Assembly: GCF_019679475.1 (NCBI RefSeq)
Contig: NZ_JAIEZP010000001.1
Location: forward strand, 2,170,001 to 2,234,000
Length of the DNA stretch: 64,000 bases
Direction: 5' to 3'
Source: Hyphomonas sediminis
Lineage (GTDB): Bacteria; Pseudomonadota; Alphaproteobacteria; Caulobacterales; Hyphomonadaceae
Shown here one piece after another: positions 7,772 to 15,732 of this stretch. Made by a program: the position numbers and the translations under genes. How positions within the stretch are numbered: the first letter of the stretch is position 1; each line of letters begins with the position of its first letter. Below the pieces are notes generated by a model, which saw nothing but the letters and a program-made list of their open reading frames with translations, was not told the origin of the DNA and searched no databases.

Positions 7772-10147
7772 ATGCCAGAACGCCAGGATGGCTCGGCAAC
7801 GCTATGGTCGTTGGGTGCCCTGCTGCAGGGGGTTGATGTGCCTGAAAAGCACGTCAAAGGCCTACGCGCGCAGCAGATGAATTCGATGAGCCGGATCACC
7901 GGAGTGATCCTGCTTTCCAATGTTCTCAACATCATCGCCATCCTCGGCATTTTCCTGAATTATGGTCCGACATACTTTCTCTATGCGTGGGCTGTTTGCG
8001 GGCTGATCATCAATGTTGGCGCCGGGATCAAACACCAGCGCTTCCAGCAGATTGATCCCGAGCGCCGCAATAACCGCCGTGCCATCCGCGATTATATCCG
8101 TGTCGCCATCTCCAACGGAATACTCTGGGGCTTGGCGCCCATCGTAGTTATGGGAGCGGCTGACGTTCAGGGGCAGATGGTCATGGGGATCATCACCGCG
8201 GGGATGATGTTTTCGGGCGGCTTCCTGCTCTCGCGCATTCCGCTGGCGGCAGTCTACTACATTGTCCCTCTGGGGCTCGGTCTCGCAACGGCGCTGCTCA
8301 TGCAGTCGGGGACCACGAACGTCATTCTTTCCATCTTGATGGTTTATTACCTGATCGTCCTGTTGGTTGCTGTCGCCTGGACCAACCGTCAGTTTGTCGA
8401 CCAGTTCCTTGGGCGCGCTGCCATTCAGGAACAGTCCCAGCTGATTGGCCTGTTGCTGCGAGACTTTGAGGAAAGCACATCCGACGCCTTGTGGCAGACC
8501 GATGCGGCTGGGCGCCTTCAGGAAGTTCCGCTCGTCGGCGAGGCAAATGAACCAGCCTGGACAACTGTCGAGGCCCTTCGGCGCGGCGCGATGTTCGCAG
8601 AGACATTCCGGCCTGGCGAGTGGCGTGATCAACTCGAAGCCGCAATGAACAGTGGCATGCCATTCCGCGACCTGATTGTGCCCCTCAAGGGCGGTGAGGA
8701 GGTCTGCTGGTGGTCGATTACGGGAAAACCAGTCATCGAAGACGGCCAGTTTCTGGGCTTCCGCGGGGTCGCAACGGATGTAACTCAGTCCAAGGAAATT
8801 GAAGACCGGGTCGCGCATATGGCGCACTTCGATGGCCTGACCGGCCTGCCCAATCGCGTTACCATGCAGGACAAACTCGATAAGCTCCTGCGCCGCGCAC
8901 CTGCCGATCATTCCGTCCGTGCACTGCTGATGATGGACCTGGATAGCTTCAAATGGGTCAACGATACGCTGGGCCATCCTGCGGGCGATGAGCTGCTTCG
9001 CCAGGTCGCCGTGCGCATTCAATCCCTGTCCGGGCCGAATGATTTTGTGGCCCGCCTGGGCGGTGACGAATTTGCAATGATTGTGGAACGGAGCGGGCTG
9101 GGCGAGCTTGAATTGTTCCTTGATCAGTTCGCGGCCGAAATGGCGGAACTCTACGACATTTGGGGCTCTACCGCGAACTCGTCTGCTTCTATCGGTGTGC
9201 GCTTGTTCGATACCGCAACTCTGGACAGCCGCACGATGTTTCGGCATGCCGACCTTGCGCTGTACCAGGCAAAGCATCTGGGCAAGGCGAAATGGTGCAT
9301 GTTCGAAGTGGAGCTGGAGCAGCGTGCGCAGGCCCGTCTTGATATCCAGCGGGATTTGCAGCGCGCGATCGAGCAGAACGAGCTGCGCATCCATTTTCAA
9401 CCGATCGTCAGCGCCGCGACGCAGGAAACGGTTGCCTGCGAAACGCTTTTGCGGTGGCAGCATCCAGACCGCGGCCTGGTCTTTCCCGGTGAGTTCATCG
9501 AACACGCTGAGGAAAACGGGCTGATCACCCGAATGGGGGAATGGGTTATTCGTGCGGCGCTGGCAGAGGCGACGCGCTTGCCGGAGCACATCCGCATCTG
9601 CGTGAACATTTCGCCGCTGCAGGTGCACTCGGCTTCGCTGGTGTCCACCATTGTAAGCGCCATCGCCGCCAACAAGATCGCCCCCAACCGGCTTGAGCTT
9701 GAAATCACCGAAACGGCGCTGATGAGCAATACGGAGTTCACAATCCGCCGTCTTCACCAGTTGAAGGCTCTCGGCGTGCGCATTGCCTTGGATGACTTCG
9801 GAACGGGCTATTCGTCACTGAACTATCTGCGGTCATTCCCGTTCGACCGGATCAAGATCGACCGCATGTTTGTGTCGGATATCGAGTCCCGTGCCGACAG
9901 CCAGGCAATCACGCTGGCGACTGTGAATCTCGCCAGGTCTCTTGGAATGCAGTGTACGGCTGAAGGCGTTGAAACGACCTATCAAGCGGATTACCTGCGC
10001 AAGGCGGGCTGTGAGGAGCTGCAGGGCTTCTTCATCAGCCGTGCGCAGCCGCTGGACCAGCTCAGCCACCTGATCCAGTTGCGCAAGCCGGTGACTGTTC
10101 CGCATCTTCACATCGTGGAGACGCCGGCCCGCAGCCGGGCCGTCTAA
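7772..10147 (+). CDS. Membrane GGDEF-EAL cyclic-di-GMP protein with PAS-like domain
   Basis: A 791-residue signalling protein. Order: hydrophobic N-terminal region with several membrane helices (about 45-215), a PAS-like segment (about 225-340), GGDEF domain (about 355-510) and EAL domain (about 525-780). The diguanylate cyclase signature GGDEF is intact at about residue 430, but the RxxD inhibitory site that usually sits just before it reads GPND, so product inhibition may be absent. In the phosphodiesterase domain the signature is ETL rather than EAL, while DDFGTGYSSL, LEITE and KIDR are kept, so activity is plausible. The ATG at 7772 has GGGAG in front; a GTG 15 bases earlier is less likely. 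Confidence 0.85.
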   Translation: MPERQDGSATLWSLGALLQGVDVPEKHVKGLRAQQMNSMSRITGVILLSNVLNIIAILGIFLNYGPTYFLYAWAVCGLIINVGAGIKHQRFQQIDPERRNNRRAIRDYIRVAISNGILWGLAPIVVMGAADVQGQMVMGIITAGMMFSGGFLLSRIPLAAVYYIVPLGLGLATALLMQSGTTNVILSILMVYYLIVLLVAVAWTNRQFVDQFLGRAAIQEQSQLIGLLLRDFEESTSDALWQTDAAGRLQEVPLVGEANEPAWTTVEALRRGAMFAETFRPGEWRDQLEAAMNSGMPFRDLIVPLKGGEEVCWWSITGKPVIEDGQFLGFRGVATDVTQSKEIEDRVAHMAHFDGLTGLPNRVTMQDKLDKLLRRAPADHSVRALLMMDLDSFKWVNDTLGHPAGDELLRQVAVRIQSLSGPNDFVARLGGDEFAMIVERSGLGELELFLDQFAAEMAELYDIWGSTANSSASIGVRLFDTATLDSRTMFRHADLALYQAKHLGKAKWCMFEVELEQRAQARLDIQRDLQRAIEQNELRIHFQPIVSAATQETVACETLLRWQHPDRGLVFPGEFIEHAEENGLITRMGEWVIRAALAEATRLPEHIRICVNISPLQVHSASLVSTIVSAIAANKIAPNRLELEITETALMSNTEFTIRRLHQLKALGVRIALDDFGTGYSSLNYLRSFPFDRIKIDRMFVSDIESRADSQAITLATVNLARSLGMQCTAEGVETTYQADYLRKAGCEELQGFFISRAQPLDQLSHLIQLRKPVTVPHLHIVETPARSRAV

Positions 10148-10181
10148 GCTTCTCGTCTTGGGAGTCGATGTTGAACTCATG

Positions 10182-10198
10182 CCGGGGCGTTGCCCCGG
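10182..10198. terminator. Hairpin between two convergent genes
   Basis: CCGGGGC and GCCCCGG form a 7-bp GC stem with a GTT loop in the 56-base gap between the convergent GGDEF-EAL and AsmA genes. There is no run of T on either side, so it may work only partly or with Rho. Confidence 0.45.
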
Positions 10199-10203
10199 TG
10201 GGC

Positions 10204-13077
10204 TCATTCATCCGTGGTTTTCGGATCTTCGGCGGGCTTCGTCGTCTGTTTTCGGCCGAACAGGTTTCCGATTGCGTCTCGGGCAGCTTTCTCTGCGGCA
10301 TCTTCGATCTGCTCCTCAGTGGTCGGAGCAGGCTTTTGCGTCTCGGGTGTTGTCGTCTCGGTGTCCGTCGATGTCCCCGTGCCGGTTCCTGTCGCGGGTT
10401 GCTGAGTCTGCGTGCCCGTCTGTGTGCCAGTCTGGGTTCCAGTTGGCGTTCCGAGGATGTTGCCGATCACCGAGCCGGCCACATCGCCCGCGCGGTCATT
10501 GAGTTCCTGTTGCAGCCTGCCTTTCAGCTCAGCTTGCAGGGCGGATTGCACGCCGGAGAAGTCTGGTGTCACCTTGAGCGAGTCCCAGCCACCGGAAAGG
10601 CGGACGGGAACGGGAATGCCATTGAGCTGAACGACAGCGCCCTGGCCCTGGCCAGACTTGTCGATTGCCGTCGCAAGACGAACGTCTAGCGATTGTCCGC
10701 CAATGTCGATCTTGCCGCTGCCATCGATCCCCAGCACCGGATTGAGAAGTTTGAGAATATCGACTGTTGCCACGCCATTCTGTACGCTGAGCACTGTGTT
10801 GAAGGTGGTGAATTCGGTTTCAGCTGCAGGCGACAGCACGCCGCGGAAATCGAGATTGTTCAGGCTGCCGGTTTGGAAAGCCGTCTGGAGGGACTGGGCG
10901 CTGCGCACCAGTTGGGTGACGTTGAGGCCCTTGAGGGCGCCATCATTGAGGTTGGTCGACAGCTCACCATTCAGGCCGCGCATGATTTCGTCGATGGACG
11001 TTCCCTTCGCTGTGGCGTCGACCTTGAAGCCGCCCGTACCGGTCAGCCGGTCAAAGCCGGCCAGCGTGCCCAGGAGACTGGAGATGGCAACGCTATCGCC
11101 TTCCATCGAGAAACCAACCGAAGGCACTTGGTTGGATGCGTCCACCAGCATCTGGCCCGTCCAGTCGCCGCCGAAGGCTTTGAACTTCGAGAGATCTGCC
11201 GTGAGCTTGCCGGAGTTCAACTTCGCATTCAGCGCAGCATCCGTCAGCACAACGCTGCCAAGGGTCAGCTTGGTCGTCTTGATATTGAGATCAGCGTCGG
11301 CGGCTTGCAGGCCTGCCAGGTCGAGCTTGTCCTTGCTCCAAGCTTCCATTGGCTGTTGTTTCTTCGCCGTCTGATCCGTTGGTGCGAGGAACGGTGAGAG
11401 GTCCAGCGCGCCCATGTCCAGATTACCCGTCAGGCGCGGACGATCGCCGGAGAGATTGATGCCTGCTGTACCCTTTGCCGTGATGTCGTCGAGCTTGAGG
11501 TCGAGATTTGACAGGGAGATGTTGGAGAAGGTGCCGCTGGCTTGCCCTTTCGCGCTGAAGGTCTGCAGCGTTGCGCCCGGCTCCATTTCAACATTGGCCG
11601 CCGCAAGAAGCTCGCGCAGTTTGTCGCTTCCGGCCGAAAGGGCGCCTTTGATGCTGCCATCGCCGCCCAGACCGACATCGCCGTTGAACGAGGAAGTGAG
11701 CAGGCTGCTTTGCTGATTGAAGTCGAGACCGGAAAGCACGAGCGCATCCACCGGGCCGGTAATCGCGGATGTGAGGTTGATCTTACCCAATGCTGATTGC
11801 GCCGGCAGCTCCAGTTCAAGCTGGCGCGCCAGTTCGCCCGCGTCGGGTGAGCGCAACTCGACTGTGCCCTTCAGTGAGGGCATTTCGCCCAGCTGAATCG
11901 TGCCGGCATAGTTGGCAGTTACAAGATCAGCTTTCACGCCGAGCTTTTCGAAGCTGAGGTCGGGCTGAGTCAGCGCGCCGCTGATCTTGCCCTTGATGTC
12001 GGCCCCGCCAAGGGGTGTCAGGTTCAGCGGCATGTCGACGGCGGCAAACCGCGCGAGCGCCGCGAGGCTGGGGGCGTCCAGGCTGAGGTTGCCGTTGATC
12101 GTTGGCTCAGCGCTGAGATTGAGCTGACCAGCGAAGCTGGTTTTCATGAGATCTGAAGTCTGGGTCAGCTTTTCGATGTCTACCAGCAGGAGGTCAGCCG
12201 GTCCTTTGACTGTGCCCTCAAGGTTGAGCTTTCCCAGCTTGGAAAGGTCGAACGGGACTTCGGCGCCGGTCAGGGCTGCCAGAGTGGGCAGGGCATCGGA
12301 AGAGGCACGGAACTCGCCCTCAATAACAGGAACGGCGCCGAGCTGGATCGAGCCGGCATAGTGAACTTTGACGAATGGCGTTTCCAGATCGGTCTTGATC
12401 GTTGCCGGCTGCTCCTTGAGGAGCGCGTCGATCGTGTCGAAGCTCGAATTGATCTCGAAGGGCTGGGCCTGGAAAATGCCTTTGGCTTTCAGGCGGAACG
12501 GGTCAGACGTTGACGCCATCGATGCCAGAAGGTCCAGCTCCCGCAGCTCGTAATAGGTGCCGGCTTCTGCGTCACGGAAGGTGAGCGTCGCGTTTTCCAG
12601 GCGGGCCTGTTCGACCCCGCCATTGAAGCCTTTTTGCTCGCCCGCCGGGCGGGTAGGCGCAGGCTGGGCGGGCTCGGCGGATGCAAAGACCCAGTTTGTG
12701 CGCCCGTCTGCCAGCTTCTGAAGCGAAACATTGGCGTCAACGAAGGCCAGTTCCTTCACTTCCACTCGGCCAGAGATCAACGGCAGCAGCTTCACTGAGC
12801 CGCGCAACTGGCCAGCCTCAACCATGTTCGGTCCGTCAAAGCCTTCGCCTTCCGGGTTGGCCACGGTGACGCCGTCCACACTGGCGGAGATTGTCGGGAA
12901 AATGCCGACGTTCACATTTCCGGTAAGCGTAATCTGGCGCTGCAGCGCCTGTGTGGCCGCGCGCTCGATCTGTGTCCGATACACTTCTTTGGGAATGAGG
13001 AAGGGGACAACAATCAGCCCGACGATGAGAAGGGCGACGACACCCCCGGCAATGAGGCCAGCGCGTTTCATGTTCAT
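10204..13077 (-). CDS. AsmA family protein
   Basis: A 957-residue protein with one N-terminal membrane anchor (about residues 8-28) followed by a long periplasmic beta-rich region of repeating structure, typical of AsmA/TamB-like proteins that bridge inner and outer membranes and are linked to phospholipid transport and outer-membrane assembly. The N-terminal AsmA pattern, with V-Y-R-T-Q-I-E-R-A followed by a G-x-V-x-V-x-I-F-P segment, is clear, and the conserved C-terminal domain (about 700-870) is present. The tail (about 875-925) is low-complexity, built of Gly-Thr-Gln-Thr and Thr-Gly repeats, then a charged helix. Single-gene unit on the minus strand. Confidence 0.85.
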   Translation of the reverse strand: MNMKRAGLIAGGVVALLIVGLIVVPFLIPKEVYRTQIERAATQALQRQITLTGNVNVGIFPTISASVDGVTVANPEGEGFDGPNMVEAGQLRGSVKLLPLISGRVEVKELAFVDANVSLQKLADGRTNWVFASAEPAQPAPTRPAGEQKGFNGGVEQARLENATLTFRDAEAGTYYELRELDLLASMASTSDPFRLKAKGIFQAQPFEINSSFDTIDALLKEQPATIKTDLETPFVKVHYAGSIQLGAVPVIEGEFRASSDALPTLAALTGAEVPFDLSKLGKLNLEGTVKGPADLLLVDIEKLTQTSDLMKTSFAGQLNLSAEPTINGNLSLDAPSLAALARFAAVDMPLNLTPLGGADIKGKISGALTQPDLSFEKLGVKADLVTANYAGTIQLGEMPSLKGTVELRSPDAGELARQLELELPAQSALGKINLTSAITGPVDALVLSGLDFNQQSSLLTSSFNGDVGLGGDGSIKGALSAGSDKLRELLAAANVEMEPGATLQTFSAKGQASGTFSNISLSNLDLKLDDITAKGTAGINLSGDRPRLTGNLDMGALDLSPFLAPTDQTAKKQQPMEAWSKDKLDLAGLQAADADLNIKTTKLTLGSVVLTDAALNAKLNSGKLTADLSKFKAFGGDWTGQMLVDASNQVPSVGFSMEGDSVAISSLLGTLAGFDRLTGTGGFKVDATAKGTSIDEIMRGLNGELSTNLNDGALKGLNVTQLVRSAQSLQTAFQTGSLNNLDFRGVLSPAAETEFTTFNTVLSVQNGVATVDILKLLNPVLGIDGSGKIDIGGQSLDVRLATAIDKSGQGQGAVVQLNGIPVPVRLSGGWDSLKVTPDFSGVQSALQAELKGRLQQELNDRAGDVAGSVIGNILGTPTGTQTGTQTGTQTQQPATGTGTGTSTDTETTTPETQKPAPTTEEQIEDAAEKAARDAIGNLFGRKQTTKPAEDPKTTDE

Positions 13078-13287
13078 AGTGTCGATTCCCGGCTTTTCAG
13101 GGCAGTTTAGTATCAGATGGGTTCAGAATGTGTCGTGTGAATGGCAGAGCGATCACAAAAGGATGGGAAACCCTGGCAAAACGGGGCAACGCAAAGGCCT
13201 GTGAATTGCGTGAAGAAGTGTGCTTGACCGGCCCGCCATGCTTGATTAGAGAGGCGCTTCGCTCCTGAAGGGGCGCCAGAAAAATGC

Positions 13288-13364
13288 GCGGGTGTAGCTC
13301 AGTCGGTTAGAGTGCCGGCCTGTCACGCCGGAGGTCGCGGGTTCGAGCCCCGTCACTCGCGCCA
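13288..13364 (+). tRNA. tRNA-Asp (anticodon GTC)
   Basis: A 77-base cloverleaf with encoded CCA. Acceptor arm GCGGGTG pairs with CACTCGC (one G-T), TA at positions 8-9, D loop AGTCGGTTAGA, anticodon stem GCCGG/CCGGA around CTGTCAC with GTC as anticodon, T arm GCGGGTTCGAGCCCCGT, discriminator G. G73 and the GTC anticodon fit aspartate. A near-copy of its last 14 bases plus the next T occurs at 51761-51775, which suggests the gene is an integration site. Confidence 0.95.
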
Positions 13365-13594
13365 TAAATTGAATGAATACAAGGTAGTATAGCGTTAATC
13401 GACTGCCTGTCAAATGCCCCGGACTATCCCGCTCTTACGGTTTTAAGATCCTCCAGTATGCGGGGCCTCTCCGGACGCGCAGCGGTGACCAGGGTGCCCA
13501 GCGCAAGCCTTTAACAACGGGCATTCGTTATTAAAGGTTCGCTTGCTCTCGGTTTTTCTGGTCTCGGGTTCTGAGGTCTGTCGTCAGAGCCTTT

Positions 13595-14386
13595 TCAGTC
13601 CAGCTTCAGGAAGTACCGGGTGGATTTGAGTTCCCCCTGCCGAACGAGCGCGCCTTTGGCGACCATGTCTGTAAGGTCGCGCGTCGCGGTTGCGGTCGGG
13701 GCGCCTGTGATCGTCTTGTAGTTCTTCGCGCTGAGGCCGCCCTTGAAGCCGTCTATGCCTTCGGCGAACATGCGCAGCAAGGCTTTCTCCTGCCGCGGGT
13801 TCAGCTGCCCTGCAAGCCGGTCGAAGAGGTGGGTCTTGGCCAGCATGAATTCGACCTGCCTCAGGCTTCGGTCCTGCGCCTCAAGCGCGATATCCGCAAA
13901 CCAGCTCAGCCAGCGGTCGGCGTTCACGGTTGCACTGGCGAGCTCCAGTTCGCGGTAATAGTCCTTGCGGTGGCGCAGCAGGGCGCCGGCCAGCGACATG
14001 AAGACGGGCCGCTGCCTTCCTTGCGCGAGCGCTTTTTCCGAGATGGCGCGTCCGATGCGGCCATTGCCGTCTTCATACGGATGGATGCACTCGAACCAGA
14101 GATGTGCAAGTCCGGCCCGCTCGATCGGAAGCAGCGGTGCCTCGCCGGTTGGCGCGGTCTTGTTGAACCAGGCGATGAACGCCGACATATGGCCGGGAAC
14201 GGAGCTTGAAGGCGGCGCCTCATAGAGAACCTTTGGCGCGGAGGGTAGCGGCTCATGCGTTCGGTCAGAGACGATATGAGCACTTCGCTGCGCAAGTAGC
14301 GAGACGATTGGTGCGCGCCTGAAAGCGGCCGGGAGGGATGCAAGTCCCAGGAGGTTAAGTGTCTGCAGTGGTTCACTCGATATCAA
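13595..14386 (-). CDS. Fic-domain protein, probably 5'-truncated
   Basis: A 263-residue protein with a complete Fic core: the AMP-transferase motif HPYEDGNGRIGR at 102-113, preceded by a flap-like V-L-Y-E-A-P-P segment and followed by a C-terminal winged-helix-like part with an S-T-R-Y-F ending. Fic enzymes usually transfer AMP from ATP to protein targets. Relatives of this type are about 370 residues with an extra N-terminal domain; here only about 40 ill-matching residues precede the core, the only available start is a TTG without ribosome-binding site, and the gene begins beside the island's left edge. I read it as N-terminally truncated and possibly inactive or deregulated. Confidence 0.65.
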   Translation of the reverse strand: MISSEPLQTLNLLGLASLPAAFRRAPIVSLLAQRSAHIVSDRTHEPLPSAPKVLYEAPPSSSVPGHMSAFIAWFNKTAPTGEAPLLPIERAGLAHLWFECIHPYEDGNGRIGRAISEKALAQGRQRPVFMSLAGALLRHRKDYYRELELASATVNADRWLSWFADIALEAQDRSLRQVEFMLAKTHLFDRLAGQLNPRQEKALLRMFAEGIDGFKGGLSAKNYKTITGAPTATATRDLTDMVAKGALVRQGELKSTRYFLKLD

Positions 14387-14724
14387 TCAGTTTAAAGCGT
14401 TCTAGTGTGATATGCATCTCAGCGGCGGCCGATCAGACATGCTAGACTGACGCTTTCAGGATCGGTGGTCGGGCTTCGGTGTAAGAATCCAACGGCGTTT
14501 CTATAACGACAAAAACGTCTCTGCCGAGATAAGGCGCCTTCAAGATTCATTCTCGCGAAGCGACACCATTGCGTGGGTATGAGGTACAGGATCGTTCAGC
14601 GCGAGCGCTCGCGATTGTGGTAGCAAAGAAGAGCCTTGAATATTAATTAGTACAAGCGTACGAAAAATGGAGTAGTTTGTTAAATTTGGGTTGGGGCCTG
14701 CCGCGCGCCCCCGAAAGATTGTCA
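14387..14724. other. Gene-free stretch before the efflux operon
   Basis: 338 bases between the divergent Fic and efflux genes. Short frames occur on both strands but none has a convincing start or family pattern. Apart from the operator-like repeat at 14647-14664 and AT-rich sequence around 14640-14690 (probable promoter of the efflux operon) I see nothing in it. Confidence 0.5.
14647..14664. promoter_or_regulatory. TetR-type operator candidate
   Basis: TTAGTACAAGCGTACGAA has matching half-sites TTnGTAC and GTACnAA separated by four bases. Such 18-bp sites with GTAC cores are common for TetR regulators of efflux operons. It sits 61 bases before the membrane-fusion gene, whose operon ends in a TetR gene, so autoregulation is likely. 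Confidence 0.4.
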
Positions 14725-15732
14725 ATGAAGCGCATTGCCATCGTCGCCGCCGTTCTGGTTGCTGCCCTCAGCTTGGGCCGTTTCGTCGTGTGGCCGCGTT
14801 TGGACCCGGCGGATTCCAGAGCCGACAGCGCACTGGTGCTGTATGGCAATGTCGATATTCGGCAGGTAGAGCTTGCTTTCCGGGTCTCCGGTCGCCTCGA
14901 GACCATGAACTTCGAGGAAGGGGACGCGGTCTCGGCTGGCGAGGTGATCGCAGTCCTGGACATCGCGCCTCTGCGTGACGGACTCGTTCAGGCTGAGGCC
15001 GAAGCGTCGGTGCGACGGGCAGAGCTTGCGCGACTCGAGGCCGGGAGCCGGTCCCAGGAAATTGAGCGGGCCCGGGCCCGGGTGGAAGAACTGGAAGCGA
15101 ATGTCCTGCTGGCGCAACAGACGTTCGACCGGCAGTCGAAATTACGCGACAGCGGGTATGTGTCCCAGCAAGCCTATGACACGGCGCTCGCCGCGTTGGA
15201 TGCAGCCCAGAAGCGCCTTGTCGCAGGCAAGAAGGACCTCACCCTTGTGCAGCTCGGACCGCGATCCGAAGAGATTACGGGGAGCGCGGCGGGTGTTGAA
15301 GCGGCTGAGGCGGCGGTTGCTCAAGCGCGGATGAGGCTTGGCGACGCAAGTCTTGTCGCACCTTCAGACGGGGTTCTGCTGGCGCGCGTGCGGGAACCCG
15401 GTTCTATCGTCGCCGCAGGCGTGCCGGTTGCTACTTTGGCTTTGACCAGCCCGGTCTGGGTGCGCGCTTATGTCGATGAGTCCGACCTTGGCTTCGTCGT
15501 ACCTGGCAAGGCAGCTGAAGTGTTCACCGACAGCGCACCTGGCAGGCCCTATGAGGGGCAAGTCGGCTTTGTCTCTCCTGTTGCCGAATTCACTCCCCGG
15601 ACGGTCCAGACCCCTGATCTGCGTACTGATCTTGTGTATCAGGTTCGGATCATTGTCGACGCACCCGACAGCGGCCTCCGGCAAGGCATGCCCGTAACCG
15701 TCAAGCTGCGCCGCCCGGCGGTGGCAGATTGA
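14725..15732 (+). CDS. ybhG: Membrane fusion protein of ABC efflux system (YbhG/HlyD-like)
   Basis: A 335-residue periplasmic adaptor. A single N-terminal membrane helix/signal anchor (about 1-22) is followed by a split biotinyl-lipoyl domain (V-x-F-R-V-S-G-R-L...EGDAVSAGEVIAVLD near 55-85 and S-L-V-A-P-S-D-G-V near 210-220), a coiled-coil hairpin between them (about 90-195), and a beta-barrel domain. It should link the inner-membrane ABC exporter to an outer-membrane channel; no TolC-like gene is in the window. The ATG at 14725 matches the family start. Its stop overlaps the start of the ATPase gene. Confidence 0.85.
   Translation: MKRIAIVAAVLVAALSLGRFVVWPRLDPADSRADSALVLYGNVDIRQVELAFRVSGRLETMNFEEGDAVSAGEVIAVLDIAPLRDGLVQAEAEASVRRAELARLEAGSRSQEIERARARVEELEANVLLAQQTFDRQSKLRDSGYVSQQAYDTALAALDAAQKRLVAGKKDLTLVQLGPRSEEITGSAAGVEAAEAAVAQARMRLGDASLVAPSDGVLLARVREPGSIVAAGVPVATLALTSPVWVRAYVDESDLGFVVPGKAAEVFTDSAPGRPYEGQVGFVSPVAEFTPRTVQTPDLRTDLVYQVRIIVDAPDSGLRQGMPVTVKLRRPAVAD

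Noticed and set aside
7862-9757. A 631-codon open frame antisense to the GGDEF-EAL gene
   Set aside because: Shadow of a clearly assigned gene; composition rich in His, Arg, Gln and without domain patterns.
13365-14400. Integrase gene next to tRNA-Asp
   Set aside because: Searched both strands for tyrosine or serine recombinase motifs between the tRNA and the efflux genes; only the Fic gene is there.
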